Below, in pieces: positions 1 through 10,665 of a DNA stretch of 64,000 nt. The position numbers and the translations under genes are program-made. The notes beneath the pieces are model-generated. The model saw only the letters and a list, made by a program, of their open reading frames with translations. It searched no databases and had not been told where the DNA came from. Numbering within the stretch: the first letter of the stretch is position 1; the number at the start of each line of letters is the position of its first letter. The stretch spans positions 593,759-657,758 of the forward strand of contig NW_017962921.1 in NCBI RefSeq assembly GCF_001661345.1, read 5' to 3'. Source of the DNA: Ascoidea rubescens DSM 1968 (taxonomy: Eukaryota; Ascomycota; Saccharomycetes; Ascoideales; Ascoideaceae).

Positions 1-467
1 TAATTCCAACCCATTGCAAAACTCCAACTTGGACATATGAATCTTGTAGCATAAGCAGAAAAGGCACCAGAGACAGGATAGGCAACACAAAGTTCACCCA
101 AAGCATGGACAGTACAAAACATCATGGCACCAACCAATAACCAACCAATTAACACAGCAGCTGGTCCACCAGTTCTCAAAGCAGTACCTGAACCAACAAA
201 TAAACCAGTACCAATTGAACCACCGATTGCAATCATCTGTAAATGTCTGTTTTTTAATGATCTTGATAATGGAGAGTGAGCAGTAGCATAGTTTGCCTTT
301 TCAATGTCAGTCATATTAGGATCGATTTCACCATAATCAACTTCTTTGAATGAATCTTTGAAGTTTTGCCATCTTGATTTGGAAGAGCTTTCAACTACAG
401 AGCCAGGTGGAGACCTATCTGTATGGTAAGTAGAAGTGTTACTTTTTTCTTTTATGCTATCAGCCAT
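1..467 (-). CDS. General amino-acid permease, N-terminal part (runs off the window)
   Basis: Plasma-membrane amino-acid/proton symporter of the yeast amino-acid permease family (APC superfamily, GAP1-like). About 155 N-terminal residues are visible and the rest lies before base 1. The ATG is at 467-465. A hydrophilic cytosolic tail of about 75 residues comes first. The first transmembrane segments follow, with the family signature RHLQMIAIGGSIGTGLFVGSG (the glycine-rich TM1 substrate-binding stretch) and then GELCVAYPVSGAF and FICPSW. All of these are hallmarks of GAP1/AGP1-type permeases. The substrate range cannot be told from this part. The upstream region has a cluster of GATAA motifs, which suits nitrogen-regulated permeases. 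Family identity is very sure; which paralog it is remains open. Confidence 0.93.
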   Translation of the reverse strand, partial: MADSIKEKSNTSTYHTDRSPPGSVVESSSKSRWQNFKDSFKEVDYGEIDPNMTDIEKANYATAHSPLSRSLKNRHLQMIAIGGSIGTGLFVGSGTALRTGGPAAVLIGWLLVGAMMFCTVHALGELCVAYPVSGAFSAYATRFICPSWSFAMGWN

Positions 468-529
468 TTTTGAAATATTTCGAATTTTTTTCAGATTTTT
501 TTAGATTTCTTTTTCTTTTTCTTTTCTTT

Positions 530-1044
530 GATAAATAAATAAGTAAGTAAATAAATACAAAAACTAAATGGTTAATTAGTTAAGAATTTAATTTTTAAGA
601 TAATTTAAATAACACCCTTTAGTAGATAATTGAAAAAAAGATAGAGAAGAAATAAAAAATTAAACCAACAAAAGAGGGAATTGATGAGGATATTTATAAA
701 ACTACCAAAGTGATTGTTTTGGGATTGATAAATGTTAGATGATATCGTTTGCTTGGATAAAATTAAGAAAGTATGTGTTTCTTTTTAGTTATCTTCAAAT
801 AGTATCTTTTTTTTGTCATGGTAAAATTTCAGCTGGAAACAAGATAACCAAAGAAAAAAGGCCCATTAAAAAAGTAAACCTATTACTATGAGATAATAAG
901 AGAGATTGCTGTTAGATTGTAGATTATGGAGAAGCTAGTATGAGTAAAGTAAAGTAGCAAAAATAGGGAACCCAGTAGTATAGAATTGTTACTTGTTGAT
1001 TGAATTGAGAAAGGTGATTGGAGGAGAGGCATTCATACGGATAA
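530..1044 (+). promoter_or_regulatory. GATAA cluster upstream of the permease
   Basis: GATAA occurs on the plus strand at 530, 625, 727, 756, 843, 892 and 1040, and TTATC at 789. That is more than the one or two per strand I would expect by chance at this base composition. GATA factors (Gln3/Gat1 in S. cerevisiae) bind such sites in nitrogen-catabolite-repressed permease promoters. The motif counts are seen directly; their function is inferred. Confidence 0.4.
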
Positions 1045-2812
1045 TAAAGAAGCTAAAAAGAAAGACATACATGTCAGTCGAAGTCGAATAGAATAGGATA
1101 TCAGTTGGCATCAAAATTAATCAAGCAACATAGAGTTTTGAAATTAACTTATTGCGAAGATTAAATGAAATGAATTAGATCAAAGGAAGCAGCAAGAAGT
1201 GAAAGTAGCAAAGAAGGAAGTCTAAATTTTAGTTCCGTACGGATATCGTGCCTTTCTTTTTATACTTAGTTTACCTCATAATCAACAACAAGGGGAGCAA
1301 TGATAAAAATATTATAAGGAATATTATAGGAATAATAGAAATAACAGGAATAATAACAAGAAAATTGGAAAAAAATAAGCCCAAATTCAACTGATTGTGA
1401 AGATAAAATAAATTAAAATTCAAGACACAAGAAAAAATCCAAGGCATTAGATTGAAATTTTTTTTTTCTGGAATCGTTTTTAAATTAATTGAATTTAATT
1501 TTGAATTATTATTTGGTTTCATTTGGTATTTACGACATAAGATATCAAGTCCGAACAAAAAATTAGATAATAGAATATGAAAACTAAGACACCAGAAAAT
1601 TATCAAGCCATTTAGCCGATTTTTTTTTTCCACTTATTTTAATTTTATTGATTTTTTGTTTGTTCCGTATGGAGTGTTGGTTCAATCAGTAGAAATCTAA
1701 AACAAGTCAGTATTCATTTGAATTTTAGAAATCAGTGATCAAATAAACGAAAACCGTTAGTGAATGGGGCCTTGAGAAGTTGGAAAATTGGTAATAGTTG
1801 TTTATACAAAACGGCAGAAATCATCCAGCAAACAGCAAATATGGTCAGGAGAGAGAGATAGGTGACTGTTGATATCTGGCAAATGCCCATTAAGGCCATA
1901 AAGCAACCATAGGCCAGAGACCACGCAACAACGACAATATCGCCTTCTCCAACAACGCCAACAACCACCCCAACGCAGTGCAAACAGCTACCAGTCACAT
2001 CTAATTCCAACTCCCAACCGTAATCTTCTATTCTCTCACAAATGCCCTATGCCTCCATCAACCATGAGGCCCTCCAGCAAACTTTGCTGCCAAATCTGCG
2101 GCTCTCGCAAACTCTACGCACTGCAACGCACGTAACAGCGGGACACAAATCTTATATATATAGTGCGCACAACCGCTGCAGCTAGCGTTATCTTACCGTC
2201 ATGTTGGGCTCAATATGCACGCCGCACAACGTTGTGGTGCACTGCGCACAAACATCCGCTCGCAGCCGAGTTGCTGGATATGACGCACACCCACACTGCT
2301 GGCTCCGTCTCACGAGCCACAAAGGCGCCGACCCACAGCAGTGGTTTGGGTGTTGGATGTTGCTTTTGCCAGAGTCTGCTGTTTTTGGAGTCTTTTCTGA
2401 AGCTTTCTTCTGTTTATTTCTGAGCTCGAGTAGAAGCTGTAAACTTGCTCTTCCTTTCTTTGGGTAACAATCGATTACTGCAAACTGCTATTGTCAACAT
2501 TGTGTTGTTTCTGTCTTTTCCATTGTTTGCTGTCTTCTTGTGGTTGTCCTTTTTCTTTTTTCTCTTGGTTATCTCTGTCTGCCTATTCGCCTCTCACTTG
2601 TTTTTATTATAAATCTCTTCAAAAAGATCTACTTTCTAACCTTTCTCTTTTCTCATTAATTTTTCATTATATCCATCACATACATTAATTGGCTGATTGG
2701 TTCGGTATTTTACCACTTGGTTTTTTTTTGGGGGGGAGATTTCTGTTTTCTGTCTTGATTCACCGGTGCATTTGTTGGGTTTACATAAAAAGCAACGAAG
2801 AAAGAATCCAAA
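1045..2812. other. Intergenic region between the permease and NVJ2
   Basis: No convincing gene. A minus-strand frame at 1271-1633 is hydrophobic and low in complexity, and one at 1732-2010 starts at TTG. Bases about 1980-2360 are clearly richer in G and C than the flanks. A TATA-like run TATATATA lies near 2153-2161. The segment just before the NVJ2 ATG is pyrimidine-rich (about 2370-2760), as is common in yeast core promoters. Confidence 0.5.
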
Positions 2813-3277
2813 ATGGCCTCTTTTATTCTATACTTTTTTATCTATATTATCGGTGGCTTAACCTTTATTCCTTTACTCCTAGTATCTTCATTTTACTTCT
2901 TGCTATGGTATTTACCCAAAATCGATGAAATCAAAAGTTTGCACAAAAATGATTTACTCTTGTCAAATCAAAAATTAAACCACCAAAATCAAATCATGCT
3001 AAACTACTTTGACAACAAAGACTCAATTCCATATGATGAACTAAAAGCAACAGAATTTGAAGAAAAAAAAAATTTCGGTGTCAATGGTTTCAAAACTGGC
3101 TGGTTGATCTTATCAACTGATTACTTTGATTCTTTACAATCTCAAAATATAATTGTCAACTTAAATGCCATAATGCCTCCAAACTCAAAATTCAAATCTA
3201 ATTTAAATTCAAATTCAAATATAAACGATATTATAGATGATAATAACAAGAATAGTAATAATAACAATAACAATAAC

Positions 3278-3320
<43 letters not shown>

Positions 3321-6300
3321 TCTTCAACTCTACTACAAATACAAATAATACTACTACTAATAATAATAACAATAACAATAACAATAACAATAACAATAAT
3401 AATAATAATAATTCTCCTAACAATATCAACAATGAAAACAATTCCTCTAATGATAACACCAATAACGAAAACTATAACGATAAAAAACCCTTTAATATCT
3501 CAATCCATGATATTGATAATACAAAAAAAAGCTTACTTAGAAATCTCACAAAAACCACCACCTCAAACTCATTATCCACTTCAAATACCACTGATACCCT
3601 AAATGACCCTTCATCTACCTCCCACACAGGAAAATCTGTCTACACTACTCTATACAAACTCGTCAAATCAAAATCTTCAAAATTCGATAAGTCTTTCAAT
3701 TCAGATGATGATATCAACAACATCCAAGAATTAGACAACGACAATTCAAAAAAAAATACTAAAAATTCAAAAAAAAATAGATTCTATGCTGTCCTAAGAC
3801 ACGGAAATCTTTTTCTTTACAAAGATGATTTGAAAAATGATCTACTACATGTCATTGTTTTAGCAAACCATATTGTAACCCTATGGCCAAGACACTTGCT
3901 AGATGCTGAACTATTTACAAGAAAAGTAGCAATTTGTGTCCTAAGAAAAGATATCAACAACAACAAATCTGATCTAAACTCTTTCATGCCCCCAACAAAC
4001 TCTGCCATCTCCTTGGACAAAGATTTCATGGAAAATCATTGTTATAAGAAAAATTTATCCACTTTAGATATCCTATTAAGCTATGAACTCCCTCCAAAGG
4101 GTTCAGCTTTTTATATCTTCACTGAAAACTGTTACGATAAAGAAGATTGGTATTTTTCTCTAGTCAATGCTACTAAAAAATCAGAAAATAATATCCCATT
4201 TCCTTTAATTCCCGAAAAAAAAGTTTCTTGCTTAGATCCTTTAATTTATGCAAAAACTTTGCACCCAAAGACTTCAAACATGATCAATTTAATTCAAAGC
4301 TTATATAGCTCAGAAGGTCAATTGGAAACTAGGTGGTTAAACGCCTTTCTTGGAAGATTGTTTTTAGCCGTCAATGGTACCAAAGAATTTGAGAATTTCA
4401 TTACTAATAAAATTAAAAAAAAATTATCAAAGATTAATAAGCCTGGCTTTTTAGATGATTTTAAAATCAACAAAATTAATTTAGGTAAGTCTGCTCCTTA
4501 TTTTATATATCCTAAACTAAAAGAATTATCTCCAGAAGGTAAATTGTCGGCTCAAAGTTATGTCAGCTATAACGGTGAATTATCTCTTGAAGTCTCAACT
4601 AAAGCAAACATTAGTTTTGGTAAAAGATTTTCTAAAAAAGAAGTCTCCTTATCCTTAAGAGTAACTATAAATAAAATCGAAGGCAAATTGATCTTTGAAT
4701 TAAAACCCCCACCTTCTTCTAGAATTTGGTATTCTTTTGAAAAACCTCCTAAAATCGATCTAACTGTTGAACCCATTGTTTCCGCTAGGCAAATCACTTA
4801 CACAATGATCACGAAAGTGATTGAAAATAAAATTAAAGAAGCCATCAATGAATCTTTAGTCTATCCATTAATGGATGATTTATCATTTTTTAACACAGAA
4901 AACGAAATTTATAGAGCAGGCATTTGGGACAAATCTGTTCGACCTGATTCAAAAAAAGAACAACAACAACAGCAACCCAACAATAAAACACCCACTCAAA
5001 CTTCTCTCAATAAAACAAATACTAATACAACTACTAGTACTACTAGTACTAATAATACTGATAATACTAATAATACAAACAATGTTAATGGCAACAATAA
5101 CTTGAAAGTTAATAATAACAATGTCAATGGTGTTTCTATGAATAAAGTTAATAGTTTTGTTGATAATGAGAGTTCTAAAGATTACCAAGACGCTCACACT
5201 TTCAAAAGTGACATTTCGTCCAGTAGTGGTGCAAGTGGTTATAGCTCCTCAATTAAGAGGAGCAGTTCTGTGAATAATATTGCTCCTGGTGCTTTGTTAT
5301 CACCAGATATAAGAAATCGATCCAATACAGATCCATATCAATCAGAAAATGGAGATGTCAAGTCAAATGATGACAGTTCTGCTATTTCAATAAGTACCAA
5401 AAGAAAAATGAGAAAATCGTTTTCAAGATCAAATTCAATAAGCATAAAGGATCCTCTGCCACAAACACAAACTAAAATAAATAAAACGACGTCAACTGTT
5501 GAATTATCAAAAGAACAGTTTTTAGCTGATGGTTCATTTATTCCATATTCAAAATCTACACAAAATGAAAACAATATTAATAATTCCAACTTTGAAGTGC
5601 TGTCTGAGGAACCAGAAGACACAGAAAATTTGAATGACTTGAATGACTTGAAGAGCTCAAATTCAAAAGATATCGAATTTGAAACTGATACACCAACAAT
5701 GAAATCGGTTAGAAAATCCAAAAGCTCAAGATCAATTGCTGGGTTTTTATCCTCACCTCAACCAACTCAAAATGAAACAAATAACAATTACGTTTCAAGT
5801 TCTATCAAGAAAATTGGTAAATGGTACTTTAAAGAAAAGACGCAAGATGGTCCTTTAATGGAGCCTCCAGAAATGCTTGATAGCTATAACAATTTGGCAA
5901 ATATTGAAAAAGGAGGGAGTTATAAACCCCCTGAAATGATTCAGTCAAGGAGAATAATACGGAAAAAGAGTAATAACAATTTAGTTGGAAATAATAGAAG
6001 CAATACTCCTCCACCTCCTGTGCCTCCTTTGCCATCAAGAAATATGACTTTGTCTATATCCACTCAAAACTTATTTGGTCAGACCAAAAGTCAGAATGAA
6101 TTTCAAGAAAATGACAAGAATAAAGAAGATGATGGTTTTAACATTGACGAGAAATTCTATAAACCTGAAATCTCTTTTCCCATGGCTCACTCGCCATCAC
6201 AATTTGTTCCTCCAAGTAAAATTGGATCGTTGAACTTAGCATCGGTTAGCAATGATAACTTACTTGAACCTATGTCATATAATCAGCTTAGCGACAGACC

Positions 6301-6346
6301 AGTTCCATTGCCACCAAGGAAACCACCATTACCTACAAGGAATTAA
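2813..6346 (+). CDS. NVJ2: NVJ2-like ER membrane protein with PH and SMP lipid-transfer domains
   Basis: Tubular-ER protein that works at organelle contact sites; yeast Nvj2 sits at the nucleus-vacuole junction and moves ceramide between ER and Golgi under stress. The product is 1177 residues. A membrane anchor lies at about 5-32 (ILYFFIYIIGGLTF onward). An Asn-rich linker covers about 135-215. A PH domain runs from about 323 (RFYAVLRHGNLFLY) to 455 (EDWYFSLVNA). An SMP (TULIP) lipid-binding domain spans about 490-695 (TRWLNAFLGRLFLAV, LSLEVSTKANISFG, PPSSRIWYSFE). A long disordered tail of about 480 residues ends in proline-rich blocks PPPPVPPLPSRN and VPLPPRKPPLPTRN. The order TM-PH-SMP matches S. 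cerevisiae YPR091C, but the tail and Asn run make it much longer. The start is an ATG preceded by an A-rich context. The gene converges on ROK1. Confidence 0.92.
3238..3420 (+). repeat. AAT/AAC triplet repeat encoding poly-Asn in NVJ2
   Basis: Two imperfect trinucleotide tracts (about 3256-3320 and 3358-3410) stay in frame and encode long Asn runs. They also create spurious open frames in the other reading frames, which are Leu- or Ile-only and should be ignored. Confidence 0.95.
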
Positions 6347-6731
6347 CATTAAGTTTCCTATAATTACATTTTTTTCATTACTTATTAATTTTTTATTTTT
6401 TTTTGTTTTGTATAATAACTGGTTAGTGTATGAGTATAATATGGAAATTAAAAAAAAAGTAAAGATGAACAACATAAACAAGTTGTTTTTTGTTATAAAA
6501 ATTCACTTCTTTTTATTTTATTTTATTTTATTTTATTTTATTTTATTTTATTTTATTTTATTTCATCTTTGGTTTTTTTTTGTTTTATGTTTATTTCGTA
6601 TTACAGATTAATAATGCTTAATGTTTTGGAATCATGTTATGTTGTATGGGTTTACTGGATATTTACTAGAAAAATCAGCTAATACGTTTTATAAATTATA
6701 ATACACAAAAAATAAATTTCAAAATAAAGGG
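6347..6731. other. Convergent 3' region NVJ2/ROK1 with a TTTTA array
   Basis: AT-rich shared 3' untranslated space. It holds ten perfect copies of the pentanucleotide TTTTA at 6511-6560, followed by degraded units. No gene is seen. On the minus strand the array reads as TAAAA repeats downstream of the ROK1 stop. Confidence 0.8.
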
Positions 6732-8522
6732 CTATTCAATATCGCTGTCTCCTGTGACATTTTTCCCAAAAGCTTTGTCATTATTTATATGTTTTCTTCT
6801 TTTTGAAGCTTCAACCATCTCTTTATGTTGCTTTCTCTTTTTTCTTATAATCTTAGGAACAGTAGATATTTCTTTTCTATCAATCGAGTTCTTTTTAAAA
6901 TTCTTTTTCTGTTTTTTCGAAAGCTTGGGAATCTTTTCTAGCCATTCACTATACTCAGAGCCAGAATGTTTCATAACGTTGATAATTGTTCTAATAGACT
7001 CAGAATCTTCTTTGGTAAAAAAAGTGACAGCCTTTCCAAACTGGTTACCTCTAGCAGTTCTACCAATTCTATGAATATATGACTGTGCAGAGTTGGGGAC
7101 ATCATAATTAATAACAAGATTAACACCCTTAAAATCGATACCACGACTTAAAACATCAGTACAGATCAAACACCAAATATCACCATTTTTGAACCTCTCT
7201 ATGACTTTATCTCTTTGCAACTGGGTTCTTTCAGCAGTTATATAATCAACATTTAATCTATCGTATAACAACTCGTGAAATAAAGCCTTTACTCTAATTA
7301 CAGACTGCAAAAATATTATCACAGGTGGTTTAAACTCTGAGTTTTGTATCATTTGTCTGATAGCTAACAATTTTCCTTCTTCAGAACCACAAAATAAAAC
7401 CTTTTGTTCAATTTTATCATTTGCAGATTCTTTGTTACCTATTATAACTCTTATAGGAGATATCATTATGTTTCGAGCGATCTCTTCAACAGAAGAAGGA
7501 ATTGTTGCACTAAACATGAGTTTTTGAAAATTTTTGTTACCATTATTACATTTGGAAAGAATATTATCAGATTGTTCCAAGAAATTTTTATCAAACAATT
7601 TATCGGCTTCATCAAAAACCAAATATTTTATGTTACTCAATGAAATTGAGTTATCGTGGTTTAATAAATCAATCAATCTTAAGGGAGTAGTAATTAAAAT
7701 GTCATATTTATCATTGTTTATAATTTTATTTTTAAATTTTGAAGCTAATGATTTTGATAATAAACCAATATTTAATCTTTCGGTTTTTCTGAAATTATTG
7801 ATTAATTTTAATGATTCGTTAAAAATTTGATTTGCTAACTCTTTAGTTGGAGATATTATTAGGGCCTTGATGCCTTTTAAAGAATCTGATTTGGCTTTCA
7901 AATTTGATAAGTTATCGTCTAATAATTTCTGTATCAAAGGAAGTAAAAAAGCCAACGTTTTACCTGAACCTGTGGGTGCACAGGCGATTAAGTCTCTATT
8001 AAATTGAAAAATTGGAATGGTTTCGGATTGAATTGGTGTTGGCTTATCAAAACCAGATTCGATCAAGTTATTTAATAAAGTTTTATTGAATTTAAACCTA
8101 GAAATCAAATCTTCAAATGATGCAATTGGTAAAGGAATATCGTCCCCAGATATTTTGCATTTATATGATTTTCGTAAATTTAAAGCCTGTTGTTTAGTTG
8201 TGATTTTCATGGGGATTTTATCTTCAATTTCACTTTCGTCATTGTTTTTATCTTCACCTTCACCTTCACCTTCATATTGATCTGTTTCAAATTTTAAAGT
8301 ATTGTTTGGTTGGCTATCATCCTGATTGTTTGGATTATCGTTTTCTTTGCTTGTTTGTTTTTCAACCAACTTTCTTGTATGAAAGAAATCTAACTCTTTA
8401 TCGATTTGTTGATTAAAATCACCCTCGATTGCTTTTTGTCTTGCTGAAGATTTTTTAGTTTGCACACTTCCTGTGTTATGTTTTATGCTAGAGCCTCTTG
8501 ATAATAACTTGAAGATGTCCAT
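6732..8522 (-). CDS. ROK1: DEAD-box ATP-dependent RNA helicase Rok1
   Basis: Nucleolar RNA helicase needed for 18S rRNA maturation; in yeast it releases snR30 from pre-ribosomes together with Rrp5. I start at the ATG ending at 8522, because the product then opens with [10 protein letters not shown], close to the yeast Rok1 start. An in-frame ATG 31 codons upstream (8615) would add a lysine- and phenylalanine-rich extension with no counterpart. The 596 residues contain the Q motif (GFDKPTPIQ, about 158-165), Walker A APTGSGKT (182-189), DEAD (304-307), SAT (338-340) and HRIGRTA (483-489). The region [22 protein letters not shown] before the Q motif is Rok1-specific. The basic tail [16 protein letters not shown] is also typical. 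Two other ribosome-biogenesis genes, MAK16 and MPP10, lie in the same window. Confidence 0.96.
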   Translation of the reverse strand: MDIFKLLSRGSSIKHNTGSVQTKKSSARQKAIEGDFNQQIDKELDFFHTRKLVEKQTSKENDNPNNQDDSQPNNTLKFETDQYEGEGEGEDKNNDESEIEDKIPMKITTKQQALNLRKSYKCKISGDDIPLPIASFEDLISRFKFNKTLLNNLIESGFDKPTPIQSETIPIFQFNRDLIACAPTGSGKTLAFLLPLIQKLLDDNLSNLKAKSDSLKGIKALIISPTKELANQIFNESLKLINNFRKTERLNIGLLSKSLASKFKNKIINNDKYDILITTPLRLIDLLNHDNSISLSNIKYLVFDEADKLFDKNFLEQSDNILSKCNNGNKNFQKLMFSATIPSSVEEIARNIMISPIRVIIGNKESANDKIEQKVLFCGSEEGKLLAIRQMIQNSEFKPPVIIFLQSVIRVKALFHELLYDRLNVDYITAERTQLQRDKVIERFKNGDIWCLICTDVLSRGIDFKGVNLVINYDVPNSAQSYIHRIGRTARGNQFGKAVTFFTKEDSESIRTIINVMKHSGSEYSEWLEKIPKLSKKQKKNFKKNSIDRKEISTVPKIIRKKRKQHKEMVEASKRRKHINNDKAFGKNVTGDSDIE

Positions 8523-9492
8523 TTTCCTGGAAATTGTATAAATTTTTATTAAACACTTGCAAGTATCCAAAACAAATTCATGAAAAAAAAAAAATTTATG
8601 TTCATGTATAATCATGCATAATTAGCCAATGGGGGAAAAAACCATGGTTGTGGGTGGATAAAGCATTTTCTGCCCTTTTGGAAAAGGTATGAGAAATTTA
8701 TCTTTTGAAAATCATCGAGGGGTTTTGAAGAAAATGATATGACTTTTATGGTTAATTTTAAATGAATAACATAGAATTTCAACCTGTGACTTATCTGTGT
8801 TTACCAAGTTTTCATATATGGTACTATTAAATATTTTCTCTGGAAAACACTCAACTTGCTACGATGCTCTTGATGGAAACAAATAATTTGCTACAAGTGG
8901 TAATTTTTTGGAATCAAACAATTTTTCAACGAAAGCCATTTCCTTTAATTGAATTAATGCAGACCAAAAAAACAACTTCTTATCATAGAAAAACGCAGTT
9001 TTCAAAACGGTTTTTCCTTGTTTTGTGATCAAATCATCGTAATTTGTCCTTTTAGAAGGTTTGAGGTGTTTGAGGACTGAATAGATTGATCCTGATGTAG
9101 AAGCCTACACAGAGAACAAAGTAATTTGATCGAAAAAGAGTGCTTAAGTTGCAAAACCCATCAAGAGGTTACCGATGTCTGTTTAAGCTAATGTCTTAAA
9201 TATGGTTTCGAAGTTGTCTGTTCGTGACCAATCACGATTGTGCTTGAATATATGGCTTTTTGAGTGTACGATTGTTCATCGTGTTCGTAACACTATCGAA
9301 TACGGTATCGTTGTCATAAAAGAAATATCATCCTCTTTAACGCTTTTAACTTTGAGTTCAACCAAACTATTTTTAAATCAATACTTTGGTTACATTCTCT
9401 TCTCACAAGTCATAAAAATCATTAATTATTTTTTTTTTTTTTTCAGAATGAGTTTTAGATTGTGGTGAATTTACTTTGGAATATCTGCAATA
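8523..9492. other. Divergent promoter region ROK1 / cysteine-rich pseudogene
   Basis: No gene supported. A run of A followed by TTT at about 8581-8597, just upstream of the preferred ROK1 start, loosely resembles the ribosomal RNA processing element (TGAAAAATTTT), but it is low complexity. The frame at 9202-9468 is short, lacks similarity and overlaps a poly-T tract. Confidence 0.4.
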
Positions 9493-10665
9493 ATGATTAG
9501 GTTAATTTTTTCTTTGGTGCTTTTCCTTTCTCTAACATTTTCTACAACTCTGGGAGAAGCTGGAGGAACTATTGCTTTTGGTAGATTAAGACATATCAGT
9601 AAAAGAGCTATTGATGGGTATACTGGATATTCAACCTTAGAATGTGAATCTCTATGTTACAAATATGACAGTATAACAGAAGAATCAAGTTGCACTTTTT
9701 ATGCTACTGGGTATTACCAGGATTATTTACATTGCGTTTGCTTGAAAAGTGATGATTTCTGGATTTCATTTTATCAATGTTCATATTGTTTCTCTTCACC
9801 AGATGCTTTAGATGTCCAAAATATAAAATCGTTTTTCCGTGATTCCTCAAGTTTTACAGGTAACAATGGAGGAGGTAGCAGTTCTTCTTCAGATTCCAGC
9901 AACACTTATTACGATCCTTATTCATATAGCGATGGTTCTGTTTTTATAGAGAATTGGGACGATGCTTGTGATAATATGTATTCAATTGAGAAGGCTCAAT
10001 GTGGTCCATATGAATTCATTTATTCTGATGATTCTGATGTTCATCACACATATCGTAATTATTTGTGTAACATTGATGATACTTATTGGTTGAATTATTA
10101 CAACTGCACCAATTATTACTACAACTCTCAGACAATTAATCTGGATATTGAAAATTTCAAAGAAAAGTATTATGATTGCTCCTATTATATAACTCAAACA
10201 TATTCATCAGTCGATCTCTCATCTTATTAGAGTAGTTATAGTTCAGCTTACTACGATGATTATTACTAGAACAATGATCATGAAGAAACCTCTAATAGTA
10301 TTTCTGTTTCAAAGACTACTTCTGGAGATAAAACAGTTAGTTTGATTACCGTTGCTTATACTTCAGAATATATTTTTGCTCCAAGAGAAAGCTCAAGTCA
10401 AATTGAGGTCTATCTATCAAGCTCATCAGGCTTATCAAGCTCTTTAAGCCAAAAAACCAGTTCAATTGTAACTTCTTTTTTGGTTGATTCAGAAGAAACT
10501 GAAGCTGAGTCTGAGAGTGCAGTTGAGTCTGGTGCTTCATCTAAAAATGAATTAAGCGCTCTGTCTACAGAAACATCTTCTAATTATGGTTCTTCAAATA
10601 GCAGTATGAAATCTTTTTCAATGATTATTAGTTTTTTGTCTTTGACAATTTTTGGAATGATCTAA
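9493..10665 (+). pseudogene. Broken cysteine-rich secreted/GPI-type protein (family copy 1)
   Basis: Same family as the genes at 12710 and 20166. The frame opens with an ATG and a signal peptide (MIRLIFSLVLFLSL). A Kex2-type KR follows at 37-38, then a cysteine domain at 51-99 (spacing C-x3-C-x11-C-x13-C-x-C-x12-C-x2-C). A second, divergent repeat follows at about 155-215. Two in-frame TAG codons (10228 and 10267) interrupt the frame, yet it then stays open for 132 codons. That later part has the Ser/Thr-rich stalk and the hydrophobic tail SFLSLTIFGMI seen in the intact paralog. The first TAG lines up with a Trp (TGG) in the paralog (VDLSSY-stop against VDLKSFW). The eighth cysteine of the first domain is also missing. 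I read this as a young pseudogene; stop read-through is the alternative. The biochemical role is unknown. Confidence 0.7.

Noticed and set aside
1271-2010. Two minus-strand hydrophobic ORFs between the permease and NVJ2
   Set aside because: One is Phe/Leu/Ile low complexity in AT-rich DNA and the other starts at TTG; neither has a recognisable family or a supporting context.
3142-3602. Leu-only and Ile-only ORFs overlapping NVJ2
   Set aside because: They are the other reading frames of the AAT/AAC repeat that encodes Asn in NVJ2.
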